From Streptomyces roseolilacinus (lineage in GTDB: Bacteria > Actinomycetota > Actinomycetes > Streptomycetales > Streptomycetaceae), in assembly GCF_014649335.1 (NCBI RefSeq), contig NZ_BMSV01000001.1:744001-808000 (forward strand): DNA of 64,000 nt, written 5' to 3'. Position 1 is the first letter of the stretch, and the number at the start of each line of letters is the position of its first letter. Below are positions 6,904 to 15,107 of the stretch, in pieces. Below the pieces are notes generated by a model. It was not told where the DNA came from. It did not search any database and saw nothing but the letters and a program-made list of their open reading frames with translations. The position numbers were made by a program, and so were the translations under genes.

Positions 6904-7563
6904 TCAGCCCAGCGCCTTCTTCCGCCAGCGGGAGAAGCGCCGGGCGACGGCGCGGTGACTCCAGTCGACACCGAAGTGCACGGCGAGGTTGGGCAGTACG
7001 CGCCCGCGGTACAGCCCCTCCTGGATCCAGAAGGAGTCACCCATGGAGTGTCTCCGGCCGAACAACTGCCAAAAGGCCGCGCCGGGGCCCGCGTCACGGA
7101 TCGCGAGCACCATCTCCTCCTCCTGCAGCTGATTGTCGAGCTGGAAGAGCACCAGGGGCGGTGCCGGTGCCTCCCGCAGCGTCGCGACCACCTCACGCAG
7201 TGCCACGAGAGGGCGGCTGATCGAAGACCGACCCGCCGCGAACACCCCCTCCACGCGAGTGGCCGGACGCCTGTCCTCGAGGAACGAGAGGCCACCGGCG
7301 TCCGAAATCGTCGCCCATTCGCCGGCCCATTCCTCCAGCGTCTCCGGCTCCACACGCATGCGCACGGCGACGCCTCCGTCCGCAATCCGGTCGTCGGCCG
7401 GCTCCCCGTACAGGACGACATCGACTCCCGCGCCCGGAGAGATGCCGCCCGCGATGCGGAGAGCCTGCCGGACCTGCCACGTGATCGCGTACTCGTCGGG
7501 GCCAAAGTAAATCGATCTCCCGGTGGGAAGCACAAGAATCACCCGCGCGGCATCCGAATTCAT
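6904..7563 (-). CDS. Hypothetical protein inserted on the opposite strand of the tail module
   Basis: Function not recognised. The 219-residue protein begins ARVILVLPTGRSIYFGPDEY and later reads LAIRDAGPGAAFWQLFGRRH and GDSFWIQEGLYRGRVLPNLA. No signal peptide or membrane segment is visible. It is the only minus-strand gene in the tail module and interrupts the usual chaperone to tape-measure adjacency, together with the next gene. Its start is weakly supported (GGGGG about ten bases before the ATG). The pair looks like a later insertion. A regulatory, immunity or accessory role is possible but unsupported. Confidence 0.65.
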   Translation of the reverse strand: MNSDAARVILVLPTGRSIYFGPDEYAITWQVRQALRIAGGISPGAGVDVVLYGEPADDRIADGGVAVRMRVEPETLEEWAGEWATISDAGGLSFLEDRRPATRVEGVFAAGRSSISRPLVALREVVATLREAPAPPLVLFQLDNQLQEEEMVLAIRDAGPGAAFWQLFGRRHSMGDSFWIQEGLYRGRVLPNLAVHFGVDWSHRAVARRFSRWRKKALG

Positions 7564-7603
7564 GCGGGCACCATACCCCCAGTGATCTCACAGGAGAACC
7601 CGG

Positions 7604-8446
7604 ATGACCACACCCAGGAGCCTGAAGCAAGTCGATGAAGCGCTCGCGAAGCTGGAGGAAGACGCAAAGGTAAAGTACAAAGAATTCCGGGAGTCGCTCA
7701 GTGGGGTGTCCCGGTCGGTCAACAGGCTGAGTTCCACTCAGAACGGCCTCAGCATGACCGTCAACGGCATCAGCACCACCCAGAACGGCCTCAGCAAGAC
7801 CGTCAACGGCATCAGCATCACCCAGAACGGCCTGAGCAAGACCGTCAACGACGTCAGCATCACCCAGAACAACCAGAGCCTGACGGTCAGCAAGTACAGC
7901 AAGACGGTGAACGACATCAGCGTCACCGTCAACGGCATGAGCGCCACCCTGTCCAAACTCAGCGGGACCGCCGCATGGGCGTCCGGCACCCTCACCGCCC
8001 TCACCGCGAGCCTCGCCCTCGTGACAGTCGGGATCTCCGCGATAAAAATCGACGAAAAAGGGATCACGATATTCGGGGTGACCCGGGAGTTCGTGTGGAC
8101 GAACAAGCTCCTGAAAAAGTGGGAGGACTACGCCCGGGAAAAGTGGACGTGGATGGAGAACAAGGAACAGAAGAGGGTCAGAGAGGAAAAGGAGAAGCTG
8201 GAGAGGGAGACCAAGGAGGAATTCCAGAAACTGAAGGACGAAGTCAAGGCGATAAAAGAGGCCTTCAGGAAGGCCGGCGAGTCCTTCAGGGGCCAGCGGG
8301 ACACCGAGGCCGGACGTTTCCCCAGCGGCACCAACACCCGTGGCCTCGACACCACCCACGGGAACGGTCCCACGGTCCGGGGCGTCGCCTCCGACGTCCG
8401 TGTGCTGCGCGCCGCCGTCGACTCCCTCGCCACCGCCTTCGCCTAA
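7604..8446 (+). CDS. Heptad-repeat protein with a membrane segment, inserted before the tape measure genes
   Basis: The 280-residue protein has an N-terminal coil (LAKLEEDAKVKYKEFRESLS). Next come about ten seven-residue repeats of the form LSKTVNG/ISITQNG (residues about 40-115), then a hydrophobic segment (ASGTLTALTASLALVTVGIS, about 125-145). A strongly charged coiled coil follows (EQKRVREEKEKLERETKEEF), and the protein ends VRVLRAAVDSLATAFA. The regular Ser/Thr/Asn/Gly heptads suggest a fibrous oligomer. Base composition falls well below the neighbours in the distal half (runs such as GATAAAAATC), a sign of separate origin. AGGAGA precedes the ATG. It could be an extra tail-shaft or membrane-acting component. 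Confidence 0.7.
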   Translation: MTTPRSLKQVDEALAKLEEDAKVKYKEFRESLSGVSRSVNRLSSTQNGLSMTVNGISTTQNGLSKTVNGISITQNGLSKTVNDVSITQNNQSLTVSKYSKTVNDISVTVNGMSATLSKLSGTAAWASGTLTALTASLALVTVGISAIKIDEKGITIFGVTREFVWTNKLLKKWEDYAREKWTWMENKEQKRVREEKEKLERETKEEFQKLKDEVKAIKEAFRKAGESFRGQRDTEAGRFPSGTNTRGLDTTHGNGPTVRGVASDVRVLRAAVDSLATAFA

Positions 8447-8470
8447 CCGCGCACATTCCAAGGAGTCGCC

Positions 8471-9670
8471 ATGTCGCTCGCCTCGGCAGCAACACGGGCC
8501 TCGGGCTCACTGAAGCAGTTCAAGACCCAGGCGGACGCCTCGGCCCGGGCTGCCCAGAGCATCGGCCAGGGCGCCCGCAACGGTCAGGGCGGACTGGCCG
8601 GACTGCGGTCCGCCGCCCAGGGTTCCACACGTGAACTGAACAACCTCAAGTCCGCAGCCGACAAGGCGGACAAGTCCCTCGCGAAGGCCGGGAAGACCGG
8701 CACGACCAGCGGCAGCCGGATCGGCAACTTCAAGAAGGGTGCCGACAACGCTTCCAAGGGCATGAACGGCCTCAACAAGTCCATGAAGGGCAATTTCATC
8801 GCCCGGCTCATGGAACTGTTCATGCCGCTCATCGAGAAGGTGGTCGAGATGGCCACCCGCTCGAAGACCATGCAGAAGGTCCTCAAGACCGCCTTCGACG
8901 CCGTCAAGAAGGTCGTCACCGCCGTCATGAAGGCCATCGGCCCGATCATGAAGGCGGCCGGCAAGCTCATCAAGACGGTCTGGGACGGCATCAAGAAGTC
9001 CGTCACCGTCGTCGTCAACGCCGTATCCAAGGTCATCTCGACGACCTTCAACGCCATCAAGAAGGTCATCACCACGGTGATGAACGGCGTGAAGTCCGTC
9101 GTCTCCGGCGTCTGGAACGGCATCAAGCGCATCATCCTGCCGGTCGTGAACTGGATCAGGGACGTCGTCCCCAGGGCCTTCACCGCCGTCAAGGACAAGC
9201 TCTCCAGCGTCTGGGGCGGCCTGAAGGACATCGCGGGCCGGGCCTTCGACAAGATCAAGGGCGCGGTCAAGGGCCCGATCAACGCCGTCATCGGCCTGAT
9301 CAACGGCGCGATCGGCAAGCTCAACGGCATCAAGGTCTCGATCCCCGGCTGGGTGCCCTTCGTCGGCGGCAAGACCTTCGGCGTCAGCCTGCCGAGGATC
9401 CCGATGCTCGCCCAGGGCGGCGTCGTCCAGCCGCGCCGCGGCGGCGTCCACGCCATCGTCGCCGAGGCCGGCGAGGCCGAGGCCGTCCTGCCGCTGTCCA
9501 AGCTGGACCGGCTGCTGCGCCACACCGCGCGGGCGGCCCGCACCCGGTCGACCGACGCGGGGGCCGGTGCGACGCACGGCTTCCGGATCGAGAACTACTA
9601 CGAGGCGTCCTCCAGCGACCTGCGGGAGACCGCCTCGGCCCTGCTGTTCCTGTCCAAGGCGCGCGGATGA
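8471..9670 (+). CDS. Tape-measure-like protein 1
   Basis: The 399-residue product is Lys/Ala/Val-rich with long amphipathic repeats such as AFDAVKKVVTAVMKAIGPIM and TFNAIKKVITTVMNGVKSVV. A conserved end module contains INAVIGLINGAIGKLNGI, FGVSLPRIPMLAQGGVV and a final SALLFLSKARG. This is the profile of phage tape measure proteins, which set tail length and occupy the tube lumen. It is short: with the rule of about 0.15 nm per residue it would specify roughly 60 nm. AAGGAG precedes the ATG, and its stop overlaps the start of a paralogue (ATGA). Confidence 0.85.
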   Translation: MSLASAATRASGSLKQFKTQADASARAAQSIGQGARNGQGGLAGLRSAAQGSTRELNNLKSAADKADKSLAKAGKTGTTSGSRIGNFKKGADNASKGMNGLNKSMKGNFIARLMELFMPLIEKVVEMATRSKTMQKVLKTAFDAVKKVVTAVMKAIGPIMKAAGKLIKTVWDGIKKSVTVVVNAVSKVISTTFNAIKKVITTVMNGVKSVVSGVWNGIKRIILPVVNWIRDVVPRAFTAVKDKLSSVWGGLKDIAGRAFDKIKGAVKGPINAVIGLINGAIGKLNGIKVSIPGWVPFVGGKTFGVSLPRIPMLAQGGVVQPRRGGVHAIVAEAGEAEAVLPLSKLDRLLRHTARAARTRSTDAGAGATHGFRIENYYEASSSDLRETASALLFLSKARG

Positions 9671-10953
9671 GCGCCGCGCTCGCCGCTCCGGCGAACGTCC
9701 TCCAGGTCGAGCTGCACAGCCTCACCCGTGCGCTCACGTCGTTTCGCGGCCAGATCCAGCCGATCGTCCGAGCCACCCGTGCCCTGCGTGGCGCCCCGGC
9801 CCGGATCGCCGGTGCACTCGACGGCGTCCGCTCCGGTGCCGCCTCCGCCACCACCCAGCTGCAGCAGGTCCGCAGCCGGGCCGGCGCCGCGGGCAGGTCC
9901 CTCACGGGTGCCGGCCGCGCGGCCGGCACCGCCGGGAGCGGCCTCCGAGGCGGCGGCTCGAAGACCAGGGGCGCCGCGGGAGGGCTCGCCGCTCTCGTGG
10001 CCGGTGCTGCGGGATTCGACAGCATCGCCGGCCTCCTCGGCCAGTTCGTCGGCCCGATGTCCCAGACCATGACCGTCCTCGGCATCGGCCTCGGTGCCGC
10101 CGCGGCCGCCATGACGGCCACCAACGTCGCCATGCGCGCCAACCCGCTCGGCTTTCTCGCCGGCATCATCGTCCCGGTCGTGGCCGCCCTCGTCGAGTAC
10201 GCCATGAGCACCGAGACCGGCCAGAAGATCATGAAGCAGGTCTTCGACCACGTCCTGAAGACCTTCCAGGGGATCCTGAAGTTCCTCGGCCCGGTCGTCA
10301 CCTTCTACGGCACCCTCGTCGGCTCGTACTTCAAGGCCGTGGGCGTCGTCGTCACGACCGTCGTCGGGGTCGTCGGCGCCGCCGTCTCCGGGGACCTCGG
10401 CAGGGCCAGGGGGTCGATCTCCCGGGCGACCGAGGCGCTCAGCGGCCTCGTCCGCCGCCCGTGGAACGCCTTCAAGTCCGTGATCCGGCCCGTCCTGGAC
10501 TGGATCACCCGGAGGATCCCCGACATGTTCACCCGGGTGAGGGACGCCACCTCCGCGACCCTCGGCGGCATGGGCGACTTCGTCGCCACCGGCCTGCAGG
10601 CGCTCGCCGGGGTCATCACCGGCCCCATCAAGGGTCTGATCGCCTTCGCCAACTGGGTCATCGACGGACTCAACAGCCTCAGCGGCGAGTTCTTCGGCAA
10701 GAAGTTCGGCGTCGACCTCGACAAGATCCCGCAGCTCGCCGAGGGCGGCGTCGTCGACTCCGCGCGCGACGGCGCCTCCGCCGTCCGCCCGCTGTCCTCG
10801 CTCGACCGGCTGCGGCCGGCCGAGTCCGGCCACCGGACCGGCGGCCCCCGCTCCCCGCACCGCGGCCGGCTGCGCACCTACCGCGAACCGGAGGGCCGCA
10901 GCGCCCTCGCGATCGCCGAGGACCTGCTTTTCCTGCACCGGACCGCGGCCTGA
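9667..10953 (+). CDS. Tape-measure-like protein 2, paralogue of the preceding gene
   Basis: The 428-residue product starts within the stop of the previous gene. It is Ala/Gly-rich at the N-terminus, with hydrophobic segments (AALVAGAAGFDSIAGLLGQF and NPLGFLAGIIVPVVAALVEY). Its end module matches the previous protein: ITGPIKGLIAFANWVIDGLN, then KKFGVDLDKIPQLAEGGVVD, and a final AIAEDLLFLHRTAA. The pair therefore arose by duplication. It may be a second tape measure giving a composite tail length, or have become a lumen or tip protein that enters target membranes. Confidence 0.8.
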   Translation: MSAALAAPANVLQVELHSLTRALTSFRGQIQPIVRATRALRGAPARIAGALDGVRSGAASATTQLQQVRSRAGAAGRSLTGAGRAAGTAGSGLRGGGSKTRGAAGGLAALVAGAAGFDSIAGLLGQFVGPMSQTMTVLGIGLGAAAAAMTATNVAMRANPLGFLAGIIVPVVAALVEYAMSTETGQKIMKQVFDHVLKTFQGILKFLGPVVTFYGTLVGSYFKAVGVVVTTVVGVVGAAVSGDLGRARGSISRATEALSGLVRRPWNAFKSVIRPVLDWITRRIPDMFTRVRDATSATLGGMGDFVATGLQALAGVITGPIKGLIAFANWVIDGLNSLSGEFFGKKFGVDLDKIPQLAEGGVVDSARDGASAVRPLSSLDRLRPAESGHRTGGPRSPHRGRLRTYREPEGRSALAIAEDLLFLHRTAA

Positions 10954-10989
10954 GGGCGCGGCCTGACGAAAGTGAGGTGACGGCCCGTC

Positions 10990-11925
10990 ATGGCCGAGAC
11001 CACCACCGCGTACCCGGAAGAGACCCCACCCGGCTCACTGATCACCCGCGACGGGCAGATCCAGTGGGCCGGACTGCTGATGGGCCCCGGCACGCCGTAC
11101 CAGATCGACCGCTCCGGCATCACCGGCTGGGACGACCTGCCCACCCTCGACACGGGTGACGTCGCCCGGCCCGACCAGCACGGCGCCTGGCCCGGCGCGG
11201 TCTGGGCGCAGCCGCGGCTGGTGACCGCCACCGTCTGGCTGGTCCCGCCCACCGCCGCGCAGGCCGCCGAGACCAACGCCGCGTTCCGCGCGGCCACCGG
11301 GCCCGAGGGCGGGGAGCGCTGGCTCGCGGTGCGCCTGCACGGCGAGACGCTCGCGGTACGCGCCCGGGTCAGCCGCCGGGTGATCCCCCAGGACCGCGCG
11401 TACGTACGGCAGGGGCTGGGCAAGGCCGGCCTCCAGTGGACGGCGACCGACCCCCGGCGCTTCAACACGGTCGCCCGTGAGGGCCAGGCCGTGCTGCCGG
11501 TGCCCGAGCCCGGCCTGGTGTGGGAGAACGAGGCGGGGAGCGGGCTGCGGTGGCCGCTGGAATGGGGCGGCGACGCCGAGGCGGGCAGCTTCACCGCCGT
11601 CAACGAGGGCGGCGCGGCCGCACACCCGGTGATCGAGTTCCGCGGCCCGGTGCGCCGCCCGGCCCTGAGCCGCCTCAGCGACGGCCGCCAGCTCCAGTAC
11701 GACATCGTGCTCGGCGCCGGTGAGGTCCTCACCGTCGACACCGAGGCGGGCACGGTCCGGCTCAACGGCACGGCGTCCCGGCTCTACACGGCGACGCCCA
11801 CGTCGACGCCCGAGCAGCTGTTCCGGCTGGAACCGGGCCGTACGTCGCTCGCCTTCCGCTCCGACGACGCGACCCCCGACCCGCGCGCCTCGGTCACGGT
11901 CCGCTGGCGCGACGCCCACTGGTGA
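10990..11925 (+). CDS. Distal tail protein (Dit-like)
   Basis: The 311-residue product follows the tape measures and has the arrangement of Dit proteins. An N-terminal domain (DGQIQWAGLLMGPGTPYQID, then GDVARPDQHGAWPGAVWAQP) builds the hexameric ring, and a C-terminal beta domain carries LSDGRQLQYDIVLGAGEVLT and VDTEAGTVRLNG. The phrase FRGPVRRPALSR before the second domain is also usual for the family. Dit joins tube, baseplate and receptor-binding parts. GTGAGGTG lies upstream of the ATG. Confidence 0.85.
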   Translation: MAETTTAYPEETPPGSLITRDGQIQWAGLLMGPGTPYQIDRSGITGWDDLPTLDTGDVARPDQHGAWPGAVWAQPRLVTATVWLVPPTAAQAAETNAAFRAATGPEGGERWLAVRLHGETLAVRARVSRRVIPQDRAYVRQGLGKAGLQWTATDPRRFNTVAREGQAVLPVPEPGLVWENEAGSGLRWPLEWGGDAEAGSFTAVNEGGAAAHPVIEFRGPVRRPALSRLSDGRQLQYDIVLGAGEVLTVDTEAGTVRLNGTASRLYTATPTSTPEQLFRLEPGRTSLAFRSDDATPDPRASVTVRWRDAHW

Positions 11926-12004
11926 CCGCCCCCGCCCACCCCGGCCCCGCACACCCCGACCCCGCGGTCCCCGAGTTCCGCACCCCACCTTCCAGGAGGA
12001 CGAC

Positions 12005-13207
12005 ATGCCCGTACGCAGCGCGTGGCTGATCAACCGCACCACGACCGACTCCGGCCAGACCCGCTCCGACACCCGGCTCGCCCCCACCGGCACCATGGCC
12101 CCCAGCGGTGCGCTGACCACGATGTCCGGCGTCATCCCCGGCTCCCAGGACGGCCGGTACATCATGGACGGCCTGTACGTCTACGGCGACACCGCCGGGA
12201 TGACCGCGAACGTCGCACCGGGCCGGGCCGTCATCCAGGGCTCCCCGGCGGCCGGCGCCTACCCGGTCGTCGTCACCGACTACACCCAGGTCACCTTCGA
12301 CGACGGCGACGCGAACAACCCGCGTGTCGACCTGGTCCTGCTGCGGGCGTACGACGCCCAGTTCGACCCGGCGTCCGGGCGCACCGAGGCCGTCCTGGAG
12401 ATCCTCAAGGGCGCGCCCGCACCGGCCCCGGAGCCGCTGCCCGTGCCGGAGGGCGCCCTCGCCCTGGCCCGCGTCCACGTCCCGGCCGGGGCGTCCGTCG
12501 GCACCGGCGGCCTGGACTGGTCCAAGGCCGTGTACGACCTGCGCCACACCACGGTCGCGGCCGGCGGCATCCTCGCCGAGTCGTGGAACCGCGACAGCCG
12601 GGGCGGCTACGCGGGCCAGTACCGCGACAACGCCAGCCAGCTCCAGCGCTGGGACGGCACCCGCTGGGTCTCCTACCCGCGGCACCTCGGCGGGATCGCC
12701 CCGCAGGGCGCCCTGGCGGCCGGCGAGTACGCGGGCCAGTACCGCGACGAGGGCGGCAGGCTCCAGCGCTGGGACGGCGCCGTGTGGCGGCCGATCGTCC
12801 CGGTCACGGGGTGGGCGTTCAACAACGACGGCGGCTACTGCACCTCCACCACCTGGGTGGAGGCCATCACCGACACCGCCCACCCGTCCATCTCCGCCCA
12901 GTTCACCACGCCGGTGTCGGGCACGGTGCTCATCACCGTCGGTTACCTCGGCGACAACTCCGTGGACGGCGCCTGGTCGCAGATGAGCGCAGTCGTCCGG
13001 CTGGACGGCGCCGTCGTGCTCGCGGCCGACGACCAGCGGGCGGCACAGGCGACCGGCAAGGACGCCAACTCCGTGGTGCACACGTTCCGGCTCGCCGGCC
13101 TCAAGCCGCACACCGTCTACACGGCGACCGGCGCGTACCGCTCCTCGGCCACCAGCAACAACGCCTGGGTCGACAACCGGTTCCTCCGCGTCGACCCGGT
13201 GCTGTGA
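12005..13207 (+). CDS. Tail-tip / receptor-binding candidate with duplicated QRWDG module
   Basis: The 400-residue protein has an N-terminal baseplate-like domain (PGSQDGRYIMDGLYVYGD, then VDLVLLRAYDAQFDP). Two tandem modules AGQYRDNASQLQRWDGTRW and AGQYRDEGGRLQRWDGAVW follow, exactly 120 bases apart. The C-terminal beta-sandwich-like domain (SISAQFTTPVSGTVLITVGY, then SMSAV-like strands to FLRVDPVL) resembles carbohydrate-binding heads. A strong AGGAGG site precedes the ATG. It probably decorates the tail tip. Binding specificity cannot be read from the sequence. Confidence 0.7.
   Translation: MPVRSAWLINRTTTDSGQTRSDTRLAPTGTMAPSGALTTMSGVIPGSQDGRYIMDGLYVYGDTAGMTANVAPGRAVIQGSPAAGAYPVVVTDYTQVTFDDGDANNPRVDLVLLRAYDAQFDPASGRTEAVLEILKGAPAPAPEPLPVPEGALALARVHVPAGASVGTGGLDWSKAVYDLRHTTVAAGGILAESWNRDSRGGYAGQYRDNASQLQRWDGTRWVSYPRHLGGIAPQGALAAGEYAGQYRDEGGRLQRWDGAVWRPIVPVTGWAFNNDGGYCTSTTWVEAITDTAHPSISAQFTTPVSGTVLITVGYLGDNSVDGAWSQMSAVVRLDGAVVLAADDQRAAQATGKDANSVVHTFRLAGLKPHTVYTATGAYRSSATSNNAWVDNRFLRVDPVL
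12609..12780 (+). repeat. In-frame 120-bp internal duplication
   Basis: Positions 12609-12660 and 12729-12780 are nearly identical (TACGCGGGCCAGTACCGCGA shared, then CTCCAGCGCTGGGACGGC shared). They differ only in the centre and keep frame. The copy number of this module could vary between strains. Confidence 0.8.
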
Positions 13208-14322
13208 GCCGCCCCGTGAGCCGATCCGTCACCACGCCCGTCTACCGGGCGGTCTTCTGCGACCTGCGCACCGACCGGGTCCTCGACGTCCTGCCGCTCA
13301 CGGAGGCCAGGTTCGACGACTACATCGGCAAACCGGGCTCCCTGTCGGCCACCGTCCCCCTGCCCGAGCCGGCCCTGGCGGCCCGGGCCAGGGAGGCCCT
13401 CCAGCCCGGCCGCACGGCGGTCTGGCTGGAGCGGGACGGGGACGTCTGGTGGGGCGGGGTGCTGTGGACCTGCACCCCGGCCACCGACGAACAGGGCCGG
13501 ATGACCGTGCAGTTCCAGGCGGGCACCTTCGACTCGTACCTGGACCACCGCATCCTCTCGGCCGACGTGGTGCTCCTCCAGGCCGACCAGTTCGACATCG
13601 CCCGCGCCCTGGTGGCGCACGCCCAGGAACAGGACGGCGGCGACATCGGGATCAGCCTGGGCGCCGAGACGTCCGGCGTACGCCGCGACTTCGCGTCCGG
13701 CTACACGGCGCTGGCCCGGATCCGGGAGCTGCTCGACAAGCTGGCCCAGCTCGCGGACGGCTTCGAGTGGCGCGTCCACTGCTACCGCGACGGCCAGGGC
13801 CGCCGCGTCAAGCGCCTCCAGCTGGGGCATCCGCGGATCGAGTCGAGCCGGGCGGACATCGTCCTGGACCACCCCGGCTCCGTCCTGTCGTACAGCCTGC
13901 CCACGGACGCGACCGTGCAGGCGAACGTCTGGGTGGCCCGCGGCGAGTCCGACAACACCGACCAGGCCCAGGACTCCCTGCCCCTCACCGCCGTGGCGAG
14001 CGAGCCGGCCGACCTGGCCGGCGGGTGGCCGCGGCTGGAGCGCACGTCGGACCACAGCGGGGTCAAGGACGTGGCCACCCTCCGCTCCCTGGCCAGGGCC
14101 GAGCTGTCGCGGCAGCGGCGCCCGGAGCTCATCCCCGAGCTGACCGTCGTCCTCGACGACCGGATCACGCCCGCGCTGCTCGGCGCCCGGATCCGGCTGC
14201 GGATCCACGACCTGTGGCACCAGGACGGGCTCGACGCCCACTACCGGATCGTCGGCCTCGCCGTGAACCCGCCGCAGCGCACCAGGCCGGAAACGGCGAC
14301 GCTCTACCTGGAAGGGGTGTGA
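13204..14322 (+). CDS. Siphovirus Gp37/Tal-like tail hub protein
   Basis: The 372-residue product resembles the ReqiPepy6 Gp37-like family of actinophage tail proteins. It shows YRAVFCDLRTDRVLDVLPLT, WLERDGDVWWGGVLWTC and later ARIRELLDKLAQLADGFEWR, with a beta-barrel end. These proteins form the trimeric hub below Dit, equivalent to gp27/Tal. The GTG at 13204 overlaps the previous stop (GTGA) and implies translational coupling; a second GTG at 13216 is possible. No peptidase motif is visible. Confidence 0.8.
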   Translation: MSRPVSRSVTTPVYRAVFCDLRTDRVLDVLPLTEARFDDYIGKPGSLSATVPLPEPALAARAREALQPGRTAVWLERDGDVWWGGVLWTCTPATDEQGRMTVQFQAGTFDSYLDHRILSADVVLLQADQFDIARALVAHAQEQDGGDIGISLGAETSGVRRDFASGYTALARIRELLDKLAQLADGFEWRVHCYRDGQGRRVKRLQLGHPRIESSRADIVLDHPGSVLSYSLPTDATVQANVWVARGESDNTDQAQDSLPLTAVASEPADLAGGWPRLERTSDHSGVKDVATLRSLARAELSRQRRPELIPELTVVLDDRITPALLGARIRLRIHDLWHQDGLDAHYRIVGLAVNPPQRTRPETATLYLEGV

Positions 14323-14325
14323 CCC

Positions 14326-15042
14326 GTGGCGATCATCCCCACCGACCTGCTGGACCGCATCCGCACCCTGGAACGGCAGATCCGGGAGCTGATGGGCAGC
14401 GCGAACACCACCCCCGCCCTGAACCAGATCAACGACGGCGAGGTCGTCATCGGCGACGGCGGCCGGCTGCGCGTCCGGACCGCCGCCGGCGAGGACCTGA
14501 TCCACATGGGGCGGGTCCAGCCCGACCGCGGCCCGGACACCCCGCAGCAGGGCCTGATGGTCCGCCGGGACGACGGGTCGATGGCGCTGACCGTGCGGAC
14601 GACCGCGCCGGACCGGCTGGAGACCCAGCCGGTGCAGATCTTCGACCGGCGCGGCAACGTCGTCGTCGCCGACGACGCCGCCCAGCGCGGCCTGGCCCGC
14701 CCGTACATCCCGTACCCGCTGCCCCGGCCGGTCGACACGGCCCGCTGGGAGACCACCGGGAACACGGCCTGGACCACCCTCTACAGCGGCCCGGGCATCG
14801 CCCAGCACCCGCGGCTGTACGCCCGGATCGCCGTCCAGGGCTCGGCGGGCGCCCAGGTCCGCCTCCTCGTCGACGGGTCCCCCGTGGGCCCCGTCGGCGG
14901 TCCCGGCGCGGACCTGGAGTTCCGGGAGTCGCTGGCGGTCGCGTTCAGCGCGACGGTCACCTTCGAGATCCAGGCGAAGGTCGCCGCGGCGGGCGACACC
15001 GTCCGCTGCCGTCCCCTCGCGCTGTACGGCGTCCAGTCCTGA
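14326..15042 (+). CDS. Baseplate / tail-tip protein of unknown detail
   Basis: The 238-residue product starts with a short coil (TDLLDRIRTLERQIRELMG) typical of proteins that dock on tail hubs. A beta-helix-like stretch follows (INDGEVVIGDGGRLRVRTAA, DDGSMALTVR), and a C-terminal beta-sandwich ends GDTVRCRPLALYGVQS. The GTG start sits three bases after the preceding stop with AAGGGGTG upstream. The coiled N-terminus and beta-rich body suggest a trimeric spike or adaptor. No enzymatic motif is seen. Confidence 0.65.
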   Translation: MAIIPTDLLDRIRTLERQIRELMGSANTTPALNQINDGEVVIGDGGRLRVRTAAGEDLIHMGRVQPDRGPDTPQQGLMVRRDDGSMALTVRTTAPDRLETQPVQIFDRRGNVVVADDAAQRGLARPYIPYPLPRPVDTARWETTGNTAWTTLYSGPGIAQHPRLYARIAVQGSAGAQVRLLVDGSPVGPVGGPGADLEFRESLAVAFSATVTFEIQAKVAAAGDTVRCRPLALYGVQS

Positions 15043-15045
15043 CCC

Positions 15046-15078
15046 GGGGCCCGGCCGCGCCACCGCCGGCCGGGCCCC
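15046..15078 (+). terminator. Hairpin before the tail fibre gene
   Basis: GGGGCCCGGCC (15046-15056) pairs perfectly with GGCCGGGCCCC (15068-15078) across an 11-base loop, with no T-tract. It may be a partial terminator or stabiliser ahead of the fibre gene. Confidence 0.5.
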
Positions 15079-15107
15079 GCACCCGACCCTGTGAAGGAGA
15101 CCCCTCC

